A stretch of 64,000 bases of DNA from Terracoccus sp. 273MFTsu3.1 (GCF_000383675.1 NZ_KB911820.1:248001-312000), one strand, 5' to 3'. Counted from the stretch's first letter, positions 1-9,500 are shown. Numbers and translations: made by a program. Notes: generated from the sequence alone by a model not told the origin.

Positions 1-33
1 GCCACGTCGTCGCGTCGCGGCGGCCGCTTCCGT

Positions 34-1467
34 ATGCCGTCACGCAGGGGAGCGCCGGCCGGTGCCGGCGCGCCCGTGGCGGCGTCCACCCCGAACGCAG
101 CCGCGAACGCAGGCACGACCGGCGCTCGGGGGCGTGCTGTCCCGGGCACGACGAGCCGCGGCATCCGCCAGATCACCGCGCCGATCACGCGCTCCATCGA
201 GCAGGTGGCCGGTCAGACCGAGGGCGTGTGGCGCCCGGTCGCCGGCGTCCTCCGGTGGGTCTCGCCGCTCGGCTGGACGATCCTCGCGCTCGGTCTCGTC
301 TGCTGGTTCGTCGGGGCCCGCTGGGGCTGGACCGAGCTGCTCATGGTCGCTGCGGCCGCCCTGCTCCTCTTCGCGATCTGCCTCGTCCTCGCCCTCGGTC
401 GCACCAAGGTCCGGATCCTCGCCGAGGTCGACCCGCGCCGCGTCGTCGTCGGCGACCCCGCGACCGGTCGCATCCTCGTCACCAACGAGGCCCGCACCCC
501 GATGCTGCCGATCCTCGTCGAGCTGCCTGTGGGTCTGTCGGCCGCTCGCTTCGTGCTCCCGGCCCTGACCCCCGGCAACGCGCACGAGGAGCTCTTCGTC
601 GTTCCGACGTCGCGCCGCGGCGTCATCCAGGTCGGGCCGGCGACGACGGTCCAGGGTGACCCGCTCGGTCTCATGCGCCGCACCCTGACGTGGACCGAGC
701 GCACCGAGCTCTTCGTCCACCCGCGCACCGTCGCGCTCGAGTCCCTCGGCGCCGGTCTGCTGCGCGACCTCGAGGGCAGCACCACCGAGGACGTCTCGAT
801 GAGCGACCTCGCCTTCCACGCGCTGCGCGAGTACCAGCCCGGCGACGACCGCCGCTACATCCACTGGCGCAGCTCGGCCAAGGCCGGCAAGCTCCTCGTG
901 CGCCAGTTCCTCGACACGCGCCGCTCGCACGTGACGATCCTCGTCGACCCCGACCCGGAGCAGTACCGCTCGGGTCACGGCAGGACCGGCCGGACCGACC
1001 GGGACGTCGAGCGGGACATCATGGCGGCGAACGCCCCCACGGCGATCCAGGCCGACGTCGAGACGGCCATCTCGGTCGGGTCCTCGATCATGGTCCGCGT
1101 CATGCTCGACGAGCAGGACTGCACGATCGTCTGCGGCTCCCAGAAGGTCACGAAGTCGGTGCCGCAGATCGGCCTCGACGCGATGTCCCGGGTCGAGCCC
1201 GGGCCCGTCGACCTCTTCACGACCTCGCTCGACGCCGCCGAGCTGGCCCCCGACACGAGCACCTGCTTCATCGTCACCGGTCCGCACCGTCCGTTCATCG
1301 AGCTGCAGCGCGCGGCCGGGCAGTTCCCGCCCGAGGTGACGCGCGTCATCGTCGTCATCGACCCGCAGGCCGACCACGGCATCCGTCGCGGCGGCGGCCT
1401 CGTCATCCTCACGCTCGCCGCGCTCGAGGACCTCCGCACGCTTCTCGTCTCAGGGGTTGCCCGATGA
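34..1467 (+). CDS. DUF58 domain membrane protein
   Basis: DUF58 proteins usually sit beside MoxR ATPases and transglutaminase-like proteins and are thought to act in assembly or quality control of surface complexes. The N-terminal ~70 residues are Ala/Pro/Arg-rich and look disordered. Two membrane segments follow at about residues 75-92 and 97-119. The DUF58 signature (PGDD then IHW, near residues 273-285) precedes a VWA-like C-terminal part. The stop overlaps the next start (ATGA at 1464), so this is one operon with the transglutaminase and FtsK genes. The reading frame stays open to base 1, so the true start may lie before the window; 34 is the first ATG. An upstream MoxR gene would be expected but is outside the window. 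Confidence 0.85.
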   Translation: MPSRRGAPAGAGAPVAASTPNAAANAGTTGARGRAVPGTTSRGIRQITAPITRSIEQVAGQTEGVWRPVAGVLRWVSPLGWTILALGLVCWFVGARWGWTELLMVAAAALLLFAICLVLALGRTKVRILAEVDPRRVVVGDPATGRILVTNEARTPMLPILVELPVGLSAARFVLPALTPGNAHEELFVVPTSRRGVIQVGPATTVQGDPLGLMRRTLTWTERTELFVHPRTVALESLGAGLLRDLEGSTTEDVSMSDLAFHALREYQPGDDRRYIHWRSSAKAGKLLVRQFLDTRRSHVTILVDPDPEQYRSGHGRTGRTDRDVERDIMAANAPTAIQADVETAISVGSSIMVRVMLDEQDCTIVCGSQKVTKSVPQIGLDAMSRVEPGPVDLFTTSLDAAELAPDTSTCFIVTGPHRPFIELQRAAGQFPPEVTRVIVVIDPQADHGIRRGGGLVILTLAALEDLRTLLVSGVAR

Positions 1468-4172
1468 GCTCTCCGACGTCCCCCGGCGCTGCCGGCTCGA
1501 TCCCTGCGCCGCCCGCATCTGCACTGGTCACGCCCCCGTCCGCCGGTGAGCGCGTCCGCGCCCAGCTGGCCCGCCTCAGGCCCAGCACCGCCCACCTCGT
1601 CGACGCCGGCTTCACCGTCGTGCTCGTGAGCCTCGCCCTCGTCGGCTTCCGCACGACGTTCTTCGGCCTCGGCTGGCTCTGGGTCGGCCTCGCCGGTCTC
1701 GTCATCGGACTGCTCGTCGCGCACGTGACCGCGACGTTCCGGGCACCCGGGGTGGTGACGCTGCTCGCGGTGGCGGCGGCATACCTCCTCCTCGGTGGGC
1801 CGCTCGCGGTCCGCGAGGACCTCGTCGCCGGGTTCATCCCGTCGGGCGAGACGTTCGCGACCCTCGTGCACATGGCCGTGCCCGGCTGGAAGGAGCTGCT
1901 GACCGCGCTCCCGCCCGTCGACTCCGAGGGTCCCTACATGGCCCTGCCGTTCCTCTTCGCTCTCGTCGGTGGGTCGCTGACCTACGGTGTCGCCCGCCGG
2001 TGGACCGGCGCGGTGACGGCGCTCGTCGCACCGGTGGTGCTGCTCGTCGCCTCGATCGTGCTCGGCACGCTGACGCCCGCAGGCGTGCTGCTCCAGGGAG
2101 CCCTCTTCGCCCTCGTCGCCATCGGGTGGACGGCGTTGCGCAGCAACCGCAACCGACCGGCGCTGCAGAACGGTGCGGGCCGCACGACGCGCGCGGTCAC
2201 GACCGCGGCCCTGCTCGCCGTGGCGACCGTGGGTGGCTTCTTCGTCGGTCCGATGCTGCCCGGCGCCGACCCCGCCGACCGCACGGTGTTCCGCACGGGA
2301 CTCCAGCCGCCCTTCGACGTGACGCAGTACGCCTCCCCGCTCGCCGGCTTCCGCCAGTACACCGAGCCCAACGGCTCCGAGCTCTTCGACAAGACGCTGC
2401 TCACGGTCAAGGGACTGCCGGCCGGTGTCCCGGTCCGCATCGCGGCGCTCGACTCCTACGACGACTTCGTGTGGGGCGCCGGCAACGTCGCCAACCTCGG
2501 CACGGGCGAGGACCCGGGGGGCACGAGCTTCCGCAAGGTCGGCACCCACATCGCCGCGGAGGGTGCAGGTGACCCCGTCACCGCGACCGTCGGCGTGCCG
2601 GCCGGTGGCTACAGCGACGTCTGGCTGCCGACGTTCGGCACCGTCATTGGCCTCGACTTCGGCGGATCCCGGGGGGACCAGCTGGCCGACGACCTGCGCT
2701 TCAACGTCGACACCAACACCGGCGTCCTGCCGGAGAAGCTCCAGGCAGGCGACACGTACACCGTCAGCGCCCTGGCGCAGAAGGTCGACGCGGAGCTGCC
2801 CAAGAACGTCGACGTGGCTGACGGCACGGTCGTCGACAGCCAGAACCTCACCTTCATCGACGACAAGATCTCGCCGTGGACCGAGCGCGTCGACGGCCAG
2901 TGGCAAAAGGTCGTCGCCGTGGCCAAGGCCATGCAGGACGGCGCCTACACCGACGGCGGCGCGCCCGGTGACTACCAGAACGTCTTCCTCCCCGGCCACA
3001 GCCTCCGGCGGATGACCCAGTTCATGAAGGCCACCCAGCTGGCCGGCAACGACGAGCAGTACGCCTCCGCGCTCGCCCTGGCGGCCAACCGCCTCGGCGT
3101 GCCGGCCCGCGTCGTGCTCGGCGCCGAGCCCGACGCGACCGGCGCGATCAAGGGCAAGGACGTCCACGCCTGGGTCGAGGTCGCGACGACGAATGGCTCG
3201 TGGCAGCCGATCTACTGGAAGCAGTTCGTCCCCGACCGCAACAAGAAGCCGCAGCAGCTGATCCAGAAGTCGGAGGAGAAGAAGACCGGCGCCCAGGTGC
3301 CTCCGCCGGCGGCCAACAACCCGCCGAGCGTCCTCCAGGGTCCCGACCAGGCGCAGAACGCGACCCAGCTGAAGAACCCGCCCAAGGACGACAGGAACCC
3401 GCTCGACCCCGACAACTGGCCGGACTGGCTGCGCTGGCTCATCTTCTTCGTCGTCGTGCCGCTGCTCGTCCTGCTCGTCGTCTACAGCGTGATCAGACTC
3501 GCCAAGGCGCTGCGGCGCCGCCGCCGGCGCACGACCGGCGAGACGGCGAGCCGCGTCAGCGGCGGGTGGCGCGAGGTCGTCGACACCGCACGCGACCTGC
3601 GGATGCCGCTGCCGGTCAAGGGGACCCGCCTCGAGCAGGCGCGTGCCCTCGAGGAGCACGTCTTCGGGCCACCGCCCGAGAAGCCGAGCCCGGTCGTCGA
3701 CGGCGCCCTCATGGGCGCTCCCGTCCCGGCACCCGGGCACCCCGCCCCGAGCGCCGACACGGAGCCGTTGCCGACGAAGGGGGACGCCGTGCCCACTCGA
3801 CCGAGCCTGGCGCTCGTGCCGCTCGCCACCGCCGCCAACGGTCACGTCTTCGACGTCGCCGAGCCGACGCCGGAGGAGGTCGAGGCCTTCTGGGCCGACG
3901 TCGAGACGGCGCGCAAGCGCATCCGGTCCGAGCAGTCGTTCTGGCAGAAGGTCCGGGGGGACGTCTCGCTGCGGACCTTCCGTGACCACCTGCCCACGGG
4001 CTCCGGTCTCGGGCCGGCGCTGGCCCGCACGTCACGGGGTCAGGGCAAGCCACCGGCGACCCGCCGCGGCCGCGCCACCAAGGCCGGCATCGGCACGAGC
4101 CTGCCGGTCGGCACACGAGCGAGCCGCCGCGTGGGCAGCACCGGACGCAAGAGCAAGAAGGGTGACGCGTGA
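1464..4172 (+). CDS. Transglutaminase-like membrane protein, catalytic Cys replaced
   Basis: A 902-aa protein of the TgpA/DUF3488-transglutaminase type. Several membrane segments lie in residues ~45-245, an extracytoplasmic transglutaminase-fold domain at ~500-600, one membrane helix near 655-680, and a basic cytoplasmic tail. In active relatives the segment before the conserved ARVV strand reads CEQ(F/Y)A. Here it is GNDEQYA, so Asp530 takes the place of the nucleophilic Cys. The His is kept (VHAW, His568), but the usual downstream Asp-Pro motif is not obvious. It is therefore probably not a working transglutaminase or protease and may be a structural or scaffold member of the secretion module. 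The ATG at 1464 overlaps the DUF58 stop, and the gene ends in a GTGA overlap with the FtsK gene. Confidence 0.88.
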   Translation: MSSPTSPGAAGSIPAPPASALVTPPSAGERVRAQLARLRPSTAHLVDAGFTVVLVSLALVGFRTTFFGLGWLWVGLAGLVIGLLVAHVTATFRAPGVVTLLAVAAAYLLLGGPLAVREDLVAGFIPSGETFATLVHMAVPGWKELLTALPPVDSEGPYMALPFLFALVGGSLTYGVARRWTGAVTALVAPVVLLVASIVLGTLTPAGVLLQGALFALVAIGWTALRSNRNRPALQNGAGRTTRAVTTAALLAVATVGGFFVGPMLPGADPADRTVFRTGLQPPFDVTQYASPLAGFRQYTEPNGSELFDKTLLTVKGLPAGVPVRIAALDSYDDFVWGAGNVANLGTGEDPGGTSFRKVGTHIAAEGAGDPVTATVGVPAGGYSDVWLPTFGTVIGLDFGGSRGDQLADDLRFNVDTNTGVLPEKLQAGDTYTVSALAQKVDAELPKNVDVADGTVVDSQNLTFIDDKISPWTERVDGQWQKVVAVAKAMQDGAYTDGGAPGDYQNVFLPGHSLRRMTQFMKATQLAGNDEQYASALALAANRLGVPARVVLGAEPDATGAIKGKDVHAWVEVATTNGSWQPIYWKQFVPDRNKKPQQLIQKSEEKKTGAQVPPPAANNPPSVLQGPDQAQNATQLKNPPKDDRNPLDPDNWPDWLRWLIFFVVVPLLVLLVVYSVIRLAKALRRRRRRTTGETASRVSGGWREVVDTARDLRMPLPVKGTRLEQARALEEHVFGPPPEKPSPVVDGALMGAPVPAPGHPAPSADTEPLPTKGDAVPTRPSLALVPLATAANGHVFDVAEPTPEEVEAFWADVETARKRIRSEQSFWQKVRGDVSLRTFRDHLPTGSGLGPALARTSRGQGKPPATRRGRATKAGIGTSLPVGTRASRRVGSTGRKSKKGDA

Positions 4173-7100
4173 AGCTCAAGTTCGTCCTCCGGTCGGGAGA
4201 CCGCGAGACCGACCTCGTCGCGACGACGGACTCGGCCACCACGGTCGGGGACCTCGCCGCCTACCTCGCGGCGGCCGACCCGAACCGCTCGACCGTGCTC
4301 GGGGTCGACGCCCCGATGACGCTCGCCCTCGTCGACCAGGACATGCGTGGCCTCGACCCGCGGGCGACCGTCGCCGAGAGCGGCCTCCAGTCCGGCATGC
4401 GCGTCTCGACGACCCGTGCCGGTGAGGGCTTCGTCGACCGCGGCCGGCCCGCGGCCGTCGCCTACATCCGCTCGGGCCCCGACGCCGGCCGCGAGTTCCC
4501 GCTCGCCCGCGGGACGGCATACATCGGCCGCGGGCGCGGCAGCGAGGTGCAGCTGTCCGACGAGTCGGTCTCGCGCAAGCACGCCAAGCTCGTCATCCAG
4601 GAGGTCGTCGAGGTCGTCGACCTCGGCTCGGCCAACGGCATCACCGCCGGAGGGCAGCAAGTCACCCGCGCCCACCTCAAGAGCGGCGACGTCGTGCGCG
4701 TCGGCGACACCGAGCTCGAGGTGCACCTGCAGGGCGACGGCGTCGTGACCCGACCCGGCAGCGGTGTGCTCTCGGGCGACGCCGGCACCGTGGCCTTCTC
4801 GCGCTCCCCGCGGGTGGCGCCGCTCTTCGCCGGCCAGGAGTGGCAGGTCCCCGACCTGCCCGAGCGCGGCAAGCTCCAGCCGATGCCGCTCGTCGCCATG
4901 GTCGTGCCGCTGCTCATGGGCATCGTCATGTACCTCATCACCCGCAGCGCCTTCTCGATCATCTTCATGCTGATGATGCCGATGATGATGGCGGGCACCT
5001 ACTACGAGGCCCGCCGCCAGCAGAAGAAGGACTTCGCGCAGGCGATGGAGGACTTCAAGGAGGACCTCGCCCTGCTCTCGCAGCACATCCGCGGCTCCCT
5101 CGAGGTCGAGGGCCACACCCGTCGCGGGGAGCACCCGAGCGGCGCCGACTGCCTGACCGCGGTGCGCGACCGCAGCGCCCTGCTCTGGACCCGCCGACGT
5201 GATGGCAACGGCTACGCCGAGCTGCGCCTCGGGCTGGGCACCCGCCCGTCCCGGTCGGCGATCACGATGCCGGCCGTCGGCCGCTCCAAGGCCGAGGCGT
5301 GGCTCGAGGTCTCCGAGCAGCTGCACGGCCTCGAGGTCGTGCACGACGTGCCGATCGTCGCGAGCCCGCTCGCCGACGGTGCCATCGGCGTCGCCGGCCA
5401 GCGCGCCAACGCCCTCGGTGCCGCACGCTCGGTCGTTCTCCAGACCGCGGCGCTGCACTCACCCGCCGAGCTCGCCGTCTGCTCCTTCGCCTCGGGCAGC
5501 TCCGCCCGCGACTGGGACTTCCTCAAGTGGCTCCCGCACACGACGTCGCCGCACAGCCCGATCGCCACCGACCACCTCGCGGCCAGCGCCCCGGCCTGCT
5601 CGGCGCTCGCCGACGCCCTCGAGGACATCATCGAGGCCAAGGGCACCGCGAAGGAGCGGGAGCAGGCCAGCGCCGAGCGCCCGACCGTCCTCGTGCTCGT
5701 CGAGAGCGACGCGCCCATCGACCGCAGCCGTCTCGTCGCCATCGCCGAGCGCGGTCACCACCAGGGTGTCGTCGTGCTCTGGGTCGCCGAGACCCAGCAG
5801 CTGCTCCCGGCGGCGTGCCACACCTTCCTCGTCGTCAGCGACGACCAGAGCTCGCTCGCCGGCTACGTCCACGCCGGCGAGGAGGTCCAGCCGGTCGCCG
5901 TCGACCACATCGGCTACGACGAGGCGATGGCCTGCGCCCGCCAGCTCGCCCCGGTCGTCGACGCCGGCGTCCCGGTCGACGACGCGAGCGACCTGCCCCG
6001 CGCCGTCTCGCTCCTCACCCTCGCCGGCACCGACCTCGCGAGCTCCGAGGAGGCCGTCATCGAGAAGTGGGGCGAGTCGCGCTCGATCCTCACCGGTCCG
6101 TACGCGCCCGCCGTGCTGCCCCGCAAGCCAGGCAACCTGCGCGCCATCGTCGGCCAGTCGAGTCAGGGCACCTTCTCGGTCGACATCCGCTCGGACGGCC
6201 CCCACGCCCTCGTCGGCGGCACGACCGGTGCCGGCAAGTCCGAGCTGCTCCAGGCCTGGATCCTCGGCATGGCGGCGGCCCATTCCCCGCAGCGCGTCAC
6301 CTTCCTGCTCGTCGACTACAAGGGTGGCTCGGCCTTCCGGGACTGCGTCAAGCTGCCGCACACCGTGGGCCTCGTGACCGACCTGTCGCCGCACCTCGTG
6401 CGCCGTGCCCTCGCCTCGCTCGCGGCCGAGCTGCACTACCGCGAGCACCTGCTCGCCCGGCACAAGGCCAAGGACCTGCTCGAGCTCGAGCGTCGCGGCG
6501 AGGTGGAGGCTCCGCCGTCGCTCATCCTCGTCGTCGACGAGTTCGCCGCGCTCGTGCAGGAGGTGCCCGAGTTCGTCGACGGCGTCGTCAACGTCGCCCA
6601 GCGTGGCCGGTCGCTCGGCCTGCACCTCATCCTCGCGACGCAGCGGCCGGCCGGTGTCATCAAGGACAACCTCCGCGCCAACACCAACCTCCGCATGGCG
6701 CTGCGGATGGCCGACGAGAACGACTCCGAGGACGTGCTCGGCTCCAAGGAGGCGGCCTTCTTCGACCCCGCCCTCCCCGGCCGTGCGGTGTCAAAGACCG
6801 GTCCCGGCCGGCTCGTCCCCTTCCAGACGGGGTATGCCGGGGGGTGGACCTCCGACGTCCCCCCGCCGCCCGACATGAAGGTCGAGACGTTGACCTTCGG
6901 TCGTGGCGTCGAGTGGGAGCCGCCGCGGGTCGAGGGCGCCGACGAGGCGGCCGACCTCGGGCCCACCGACATCCAGCGACTCGTCAGCACGCTCGGCCGG
7001 GCGGCCCGCGTCGCCGAGCTGCCCAAGCCGCGCAAGCCGTGGCTGCCGGACATGCGGCCCGTCTACGACCTCGCGACCCTCCCGACGCAGCGTCGTGACG

Positions 7101-8569
7101 ACGAGCTCGTCTTCGGCATCGCCGACGACCCCGACAACCAGGCCCAGCCCGAGATCGCGTTCCGCCCCGACAAGGAGGGCAACATCGCGATCTACGGCAC
7201 GTCGGGCTCCGGCAAGTCCGTGTTCCTGCGCTCCATGGCGATCGCGGCCGGCTACACGGTGCGCGGCGGACCCTGCCACGTCTACGGCCTCGACTTCGGC
7301 AACCGTGGCCTCGCGATGCTCGAGTCCCTGCCGCACGTCGGTTCGATCATCCCCGGTGGGGACCACGAGCGGGTCATCCGCCTCCTGCGCACGCTGCGCG
7401 CCACGATCGACGAGCGCGCCTCGCGCTACTCGGCCGTCAGTGCCGCGACGATCACCGACTACCGTCGCATCGCCGGCCGTCCCGACGAGCCGCGCGTCAT
7501 CGTCCTCATCGACAACATGACGGCGTTCCGCCAGGCCTACGAGGTCGGCGGGCGCTTCCAGTGGCTCGACCTGCTCGCCGGTCTCGCCGCCGACGGCAGA
7601 CCGGTCGGCGTCCACTTCATCATCGCGTCCGACCAGCGCACCGGCCTTCCGACGAACCTCGCCGCGGCCGTGCAGGGCCGGATCATCCTGCGCATGAGCA
7701 ACGTCGACGACTACTCCGTCTTCGGCGTGCCGGGTGACGTCCTGACGATGGCCTCACCGGCCGGGCGCGGGCTCATGTCCGGGTCCGAGGTGCAGGTCGC
7801 GGTGCTCGGCGGCTCGTCCGACGTCACCGTGCAGGCCGCCGCGATCGAGGCCTTCGCCGACGCGACCCGCAAGGCCGGCGTCAGCCAGGCCCCGCCGATC
7901 GAGAGCCTCGCCGAGATCATCCCCCTCGGGGACCTGCCGTCGGAGTGCGGCGGGCGTCCCGTCGTCGGGGTCGCGTCCTCGACGCTCGAGCCGATCGGCT
8001 TCGACCCGAAGGGCTCGTTCATCATCACCGGCCCGTCCGGCTCGGGGCGCACGACCGCCGTCGCGACGACCGCGGCCGGGCTCTTCCGGTTCAGCTCCGG
8101 ATCGGCGCTCTACCTCATGACCTCGCGTCGCACGTCGGAGCTGCTCGACCTCGGCATCTGGGCCGAGACCGCCGTGGGCGGCGAGGCCTCGTCGGCGCTC
8201 GCGAGCCGGCTGGCTGCCGAGATCGAGGAGGAGCGCGTCACGAGGCCGATCGCCGTCTTCGTCGAGCGCATCGACGACCTCGCCCCGTCGGGCGCCGAGA
8301 ACGCCCTGACGACGCTCGCCAAGGCGTGCGTCGACAACGACCAGCTCGTCGTGGCCGAGGGCGAGGCTGCCTTCTTCAGCAGCAACTTCGGGCTCCAGGC
8401 CCTGCTCAAGACGTCGCGCTCCGGCCTCGCCCTGCACCCCGACGGCAACGAGGGGCTCGCCGTCTTCAAGGCCAACCTCCCCGCCCTCAACAGGGCAGAG
8501 CTCCCCCCGGGCCGCGGTTTCATCATCGAGAAGGGCAAGTTCGAGCTCCTCCAGGTGGCCCGCCCGTGA
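4169..8569 (+). CDS. FHA-FtsK/SpoIIIE ATPase (EccC/EssC-like)
   Basis: A 1466-aa motor ATPase expected to power export of the WXG100 proteins encoded just downstream. Domain order: ubiquitin-like (YukD-type) fold at ~1-85, FHA domain at ~95-190 (GRGRGSE and SRKHAKL phosphothreonine-binding motifs), two adjacent membrane helices at ~240-280, then three FtsK-type ATPase modules. Module 1 has a full Walker A (TTGAGKSE, near 684) and Walker B (LVVDEF, near 788). Module 2 has SGSGKSV (near 1012) and a VLIDN Walker B. Module 3 has SGSGRTT (near 1290) with FVERID, so Lys is replaced by Arg and it is probably degenerate. Start is GTG at 4169, overlapping the previous stop. The ubiquitin-like and FHA parts fused to the ATPase recall firmicute EssC more than mycobacterial EccC. 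Confidence 0.92.
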   Translation: MKLKFVLRSGDRETDLVATTDSATTVGDLAAYLAAADPNRSTVLGVDAPMTLALVDQDMRGLDPRATVAESGLQSGMRVSTTRAGEGFVDRGRPAAVAYIRSGPDAGREFPLARGTAYIGRGRGSEVQLSDESVSRKHAKLVIQEVVEVVDLGSANGITAGGQQVTRAHLKSGDVVRVGDTELEVHLQGDGVVTRPGSGVLSGDAGTVAFSRSPRVAPLFAGQEWQVPDLPERGKLQPMPLVAMVVPLLMGIVMYLITRSAFSIIFMLMMPMMMAGTYYEARRQQKKDFAQAMEDFKEDLALLSQHIRGSLEVEGHTRRGEHPSGADCLTAVRDRSALLWTRRRDGNGYAELRLGLGTRPSRSAITMPAVGRSKAEAWLEVSEQLHGLEVVHDVPIVASPLADGAIGVAGQRANALGAARSVVLQTAALHSPAELAVCSFASGSSARDWDFLKWLPHTTSPHSPIATDHLAASAPACSALADALEDIIEAKGTAKEREQASAERPTVLVLVESDAPIDRSRLVAIAERGHHQGVVVLWVAETQQLLPAACHTFLVVSDDQSSLAGYVHAGEEVQPVAVDHIGYDEAMACARQLAPVVDAGVPVDDASDLPRAVSLLTLAGTDLASSEEAVIEKWGESRSILTGPYAPAVLPRKPGNLRAIVGQSSQGTFSVDIRSDGPHALVGGTTGAGKSELLQAWILGMAAAHSPQRVTFLLVDYKGGSAFRDCVKLPHTVGLVTDLSPHLVRRALASLAAELHYREHLLARHKAKDLLELERRGEVEAPPSLILVVDEFAALVQEVPEFVDGVVNVAQRGRSLGLHLILATQRPAGVIKDNLRANTNLRMALRMADENDSEDVLGSKEAAFFDPALPGRAVSKTGPGRLVPFQTGYAGGWTSDVPPPPDMKVETLTFGRGVEWEPPRVEGADEAADLGPTDIQRLVSTLGRAARVAELPKPRKPWLPDMRPVYDLATLPTQRRDDELVFGIADDPDNQAQPEIAFRPDKEGNIAIYGTSGSGKSVFLRSMAIAAGYTVRGGPCHVYGLDFGNRGLAMLESLPHVGSIIPGGDHERVIRLLRTLRATIDERASRYSAVSAATITDYRRIAGRPDEPRVIVLIDNMTAFRQAYEVGGRFQWLDLLAGLAADGRPVGVHFIIASDQRTGLPTNLAAAVQGRIILRMSNVDDYSVFGVPGDVLTMASPAGRGLMSGSEVQVAVLGGSSDVTVQAAAIEAFADATRKAGVSQAPPIESLAEIIPLGDLPSECGGRPVVGVASSTLEPIGFDPKGSFIITGPSGSGRTTAVATTAAGLFRFSSGSALYLMTSRRTSELLDLGIWAETAVGGEASSALASRLAAEIEEERVTRPIAVFVERIDDLAPSGAENALTTLAKACVDNDQLVVAEGEAAFFSSNFGLQALLKTSRSGLALHPDGNEGLAVFKANLPALNRAELPPGRGFIIEKGKFELLQVARP

Positions 8570-8853
8570 GTCTGAATTCCACGCCGAAAGCCTTGGTGCA
8601 CAGGGGAGTCGGACGAAGCACACGGCATACGCCATCGGTGCCCGTCAGGGGTCACGGATCATGGGGAGTGCTCCCCATCGACACCCCCAGAGGGCTGACA
8701 TAGGTTTCTGCATGTCGACGAAAGCCGCCCATCGGGACGAACTGCCCGAGGGCCCGGCGGACGTCGAGGAGTTGGCACAGCGCGGGCCTGCACGGGTGGT
8801 CCGGAAGAGAACTTCCCGAATCAGTCGGGGGAACACAGGCAAAGGAGAAGGTC
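8570..8853. other. Intergenic leader before WXG100 genes
   Basis: 284 bases separate the FtsK-type ATPase gene from the first WXG100 gene. The stretch holds one strong palindrome (8661-8678), one copy of the recurrent GGCATAC heptamer (8624-8630) and a good Shine-Dalgarno (AAAGGAG) just before 8854. An open frame at 8661-8882 runs into the WXG100 gene in another phase and has no ribosome site, so I do not call it. The length and the separate Shine-Dalgarno suggest that the small, probably abundant WXG100 proteins have their own promoter, but I cannot name a convincing -10/-35 pair. Confidence 0.5.
8661..8678. promoter_or_regulatory. Palindrome ATGGGGAG-TG-CTCCCCAT
   Basis: A perfect 8-bp inverted repeat with a 2-base centre, about 90 bases after the ATPase stop and 175 before the WXG100 start. 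It could be an operator for the WXG100 genes or the stem of a weak terminator. No T-tract follows, which favours a protein-binding site or a processing hairpin. The role is inferred from position only. Confidence 0.45.
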
Positions 8854-9129
8854 ATGGCTTGGCTCGGAATGAACGACGATGAGGTCAACGCTCAGGGCAA
8901 CGTCCTGCAGCAGCAGGCGGAGGCCATCCAGAAGCTCATCACGAAGGTCGACCAGGAGGTCGAGTCCCTGAAGCAGAACTGGCAGGGTGACGACTCCAAG
9001 CAGTTCGAGCAGGAGTGGACCGGCACGCACCGTCCCGAGCTCCAGAAGGCCCAGAAGCTGCTCACCGAGATGAAGTCGACGATCGACCACGAGGTCCAGC
9101 AGCAGCGCAGCACCTCGTCGCAGTACTGA
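8854..9129 (+). CDS. WXG100 family protein (EsxA/EsxB-like) 1
   Basis: A 91-aa helical-hairpin protein with the WXG motif in the turn (Trp43-Gln44-Gly45) and the usual family length of about 100 aa. Proteins of this family are exported by type VII systems as dimers. It lies directly after the FHA-FtsK ATPase and 54 bases before a second WXG100 gene, the classic esx pair arrangement. A clear C-terminal YxxxD/E export signal is not visible, so that signal may be supplied by the partner or by other substrates. An AAAGGAG ribosome site precedes the ATG. Confidence 0.93.
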   Translation: MAWLGMNDDEVNAQGNVLQQQAEAIQKLITKVDQEVESLKQNWQGDDSKQFEQEWTGTHRPELQKAQKLLTEMKSTIDHEVQQQRSTSSQY

Positions 9130-9183
9130 TCCACCTCATCTCACCACGACCTACACACGCTTCACTTCCGAAGGGGAACTGAC

Positions 9184-9459
9184 ATGGCTGTTTACAAGAA
9201 GGGTATGAACGCCGACGCGGTGTCCGCGTCCGGTGACAAGCTCGTCGGCTACAAGGGCGAGCTCGACGGCATCGTCGAGGCCGTCAACGGCGCCGTCTCC
9301 ACGATCAAGGGCAACTGGGGCGGCACCGACGCCGACCGCTTCCAGAGCGACTGGCACGGCCAGCGCCAGGTCGTCTCGGCCGCCGGCGACAAGCTCGACG
9401 CCATGGGCAAGAAGTGCAAGACCAACGCCGAGTCGCAGAAGCAGACGTCGTCGAAGTGA
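9184..9459 (+). CDS. WXG100 family protein (EsxA/EsxB-like) 2
   Basis: A 91-aa protein with WXG in the hairpin turn (Trp45-Gly46-Gly47), probably the dimer partner of the preceding WXG100 protein. The two flanking segments are predicted amphipathic helices. The Lys-rich C-terminus lacks an obvious YxxxD/E motif. AAGGGGA precedes the ATG. The pair ends in a strong hairpin terminator, so this is the last gene of the type VII-like module. Confidence 0.93.
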   Translation: MAVYKKGMNADAVSASGDKLVGYKGELDGIVEAVNGAVSTIKGNWGGTDADRFQSDWHGQRQVVSAAGDKLDAMGKKCKTNAESQKQTSSK

Positions 9460-9500
9460 GCCCGGCTGCTGCGTGAGCCACGGGCTCCGCAGCACGCGCC

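Noticed and set aside
3051-3053. The missing transglutaminase Cys as a pseudogene sign
   Set aside because: The frame is intact over 902 codons with coupled overlaps at both ends, so the gene is kept rather than decaying.
975-3989. A ~1000-codon open frame antisense to the DUF58 and transglutaminase genes
   Set aside because: Very GC-rich coding DNA leaves long stop-free shadows. This one is Arg/Asp/Gly repeats without domains and lies opposite clear genes.
8661-8882. Open frame before the first WXG100 gene
   Set aside because: It overlaps the WXG100 gene in another phase, has no ribosome site and starts inside the palindrome.
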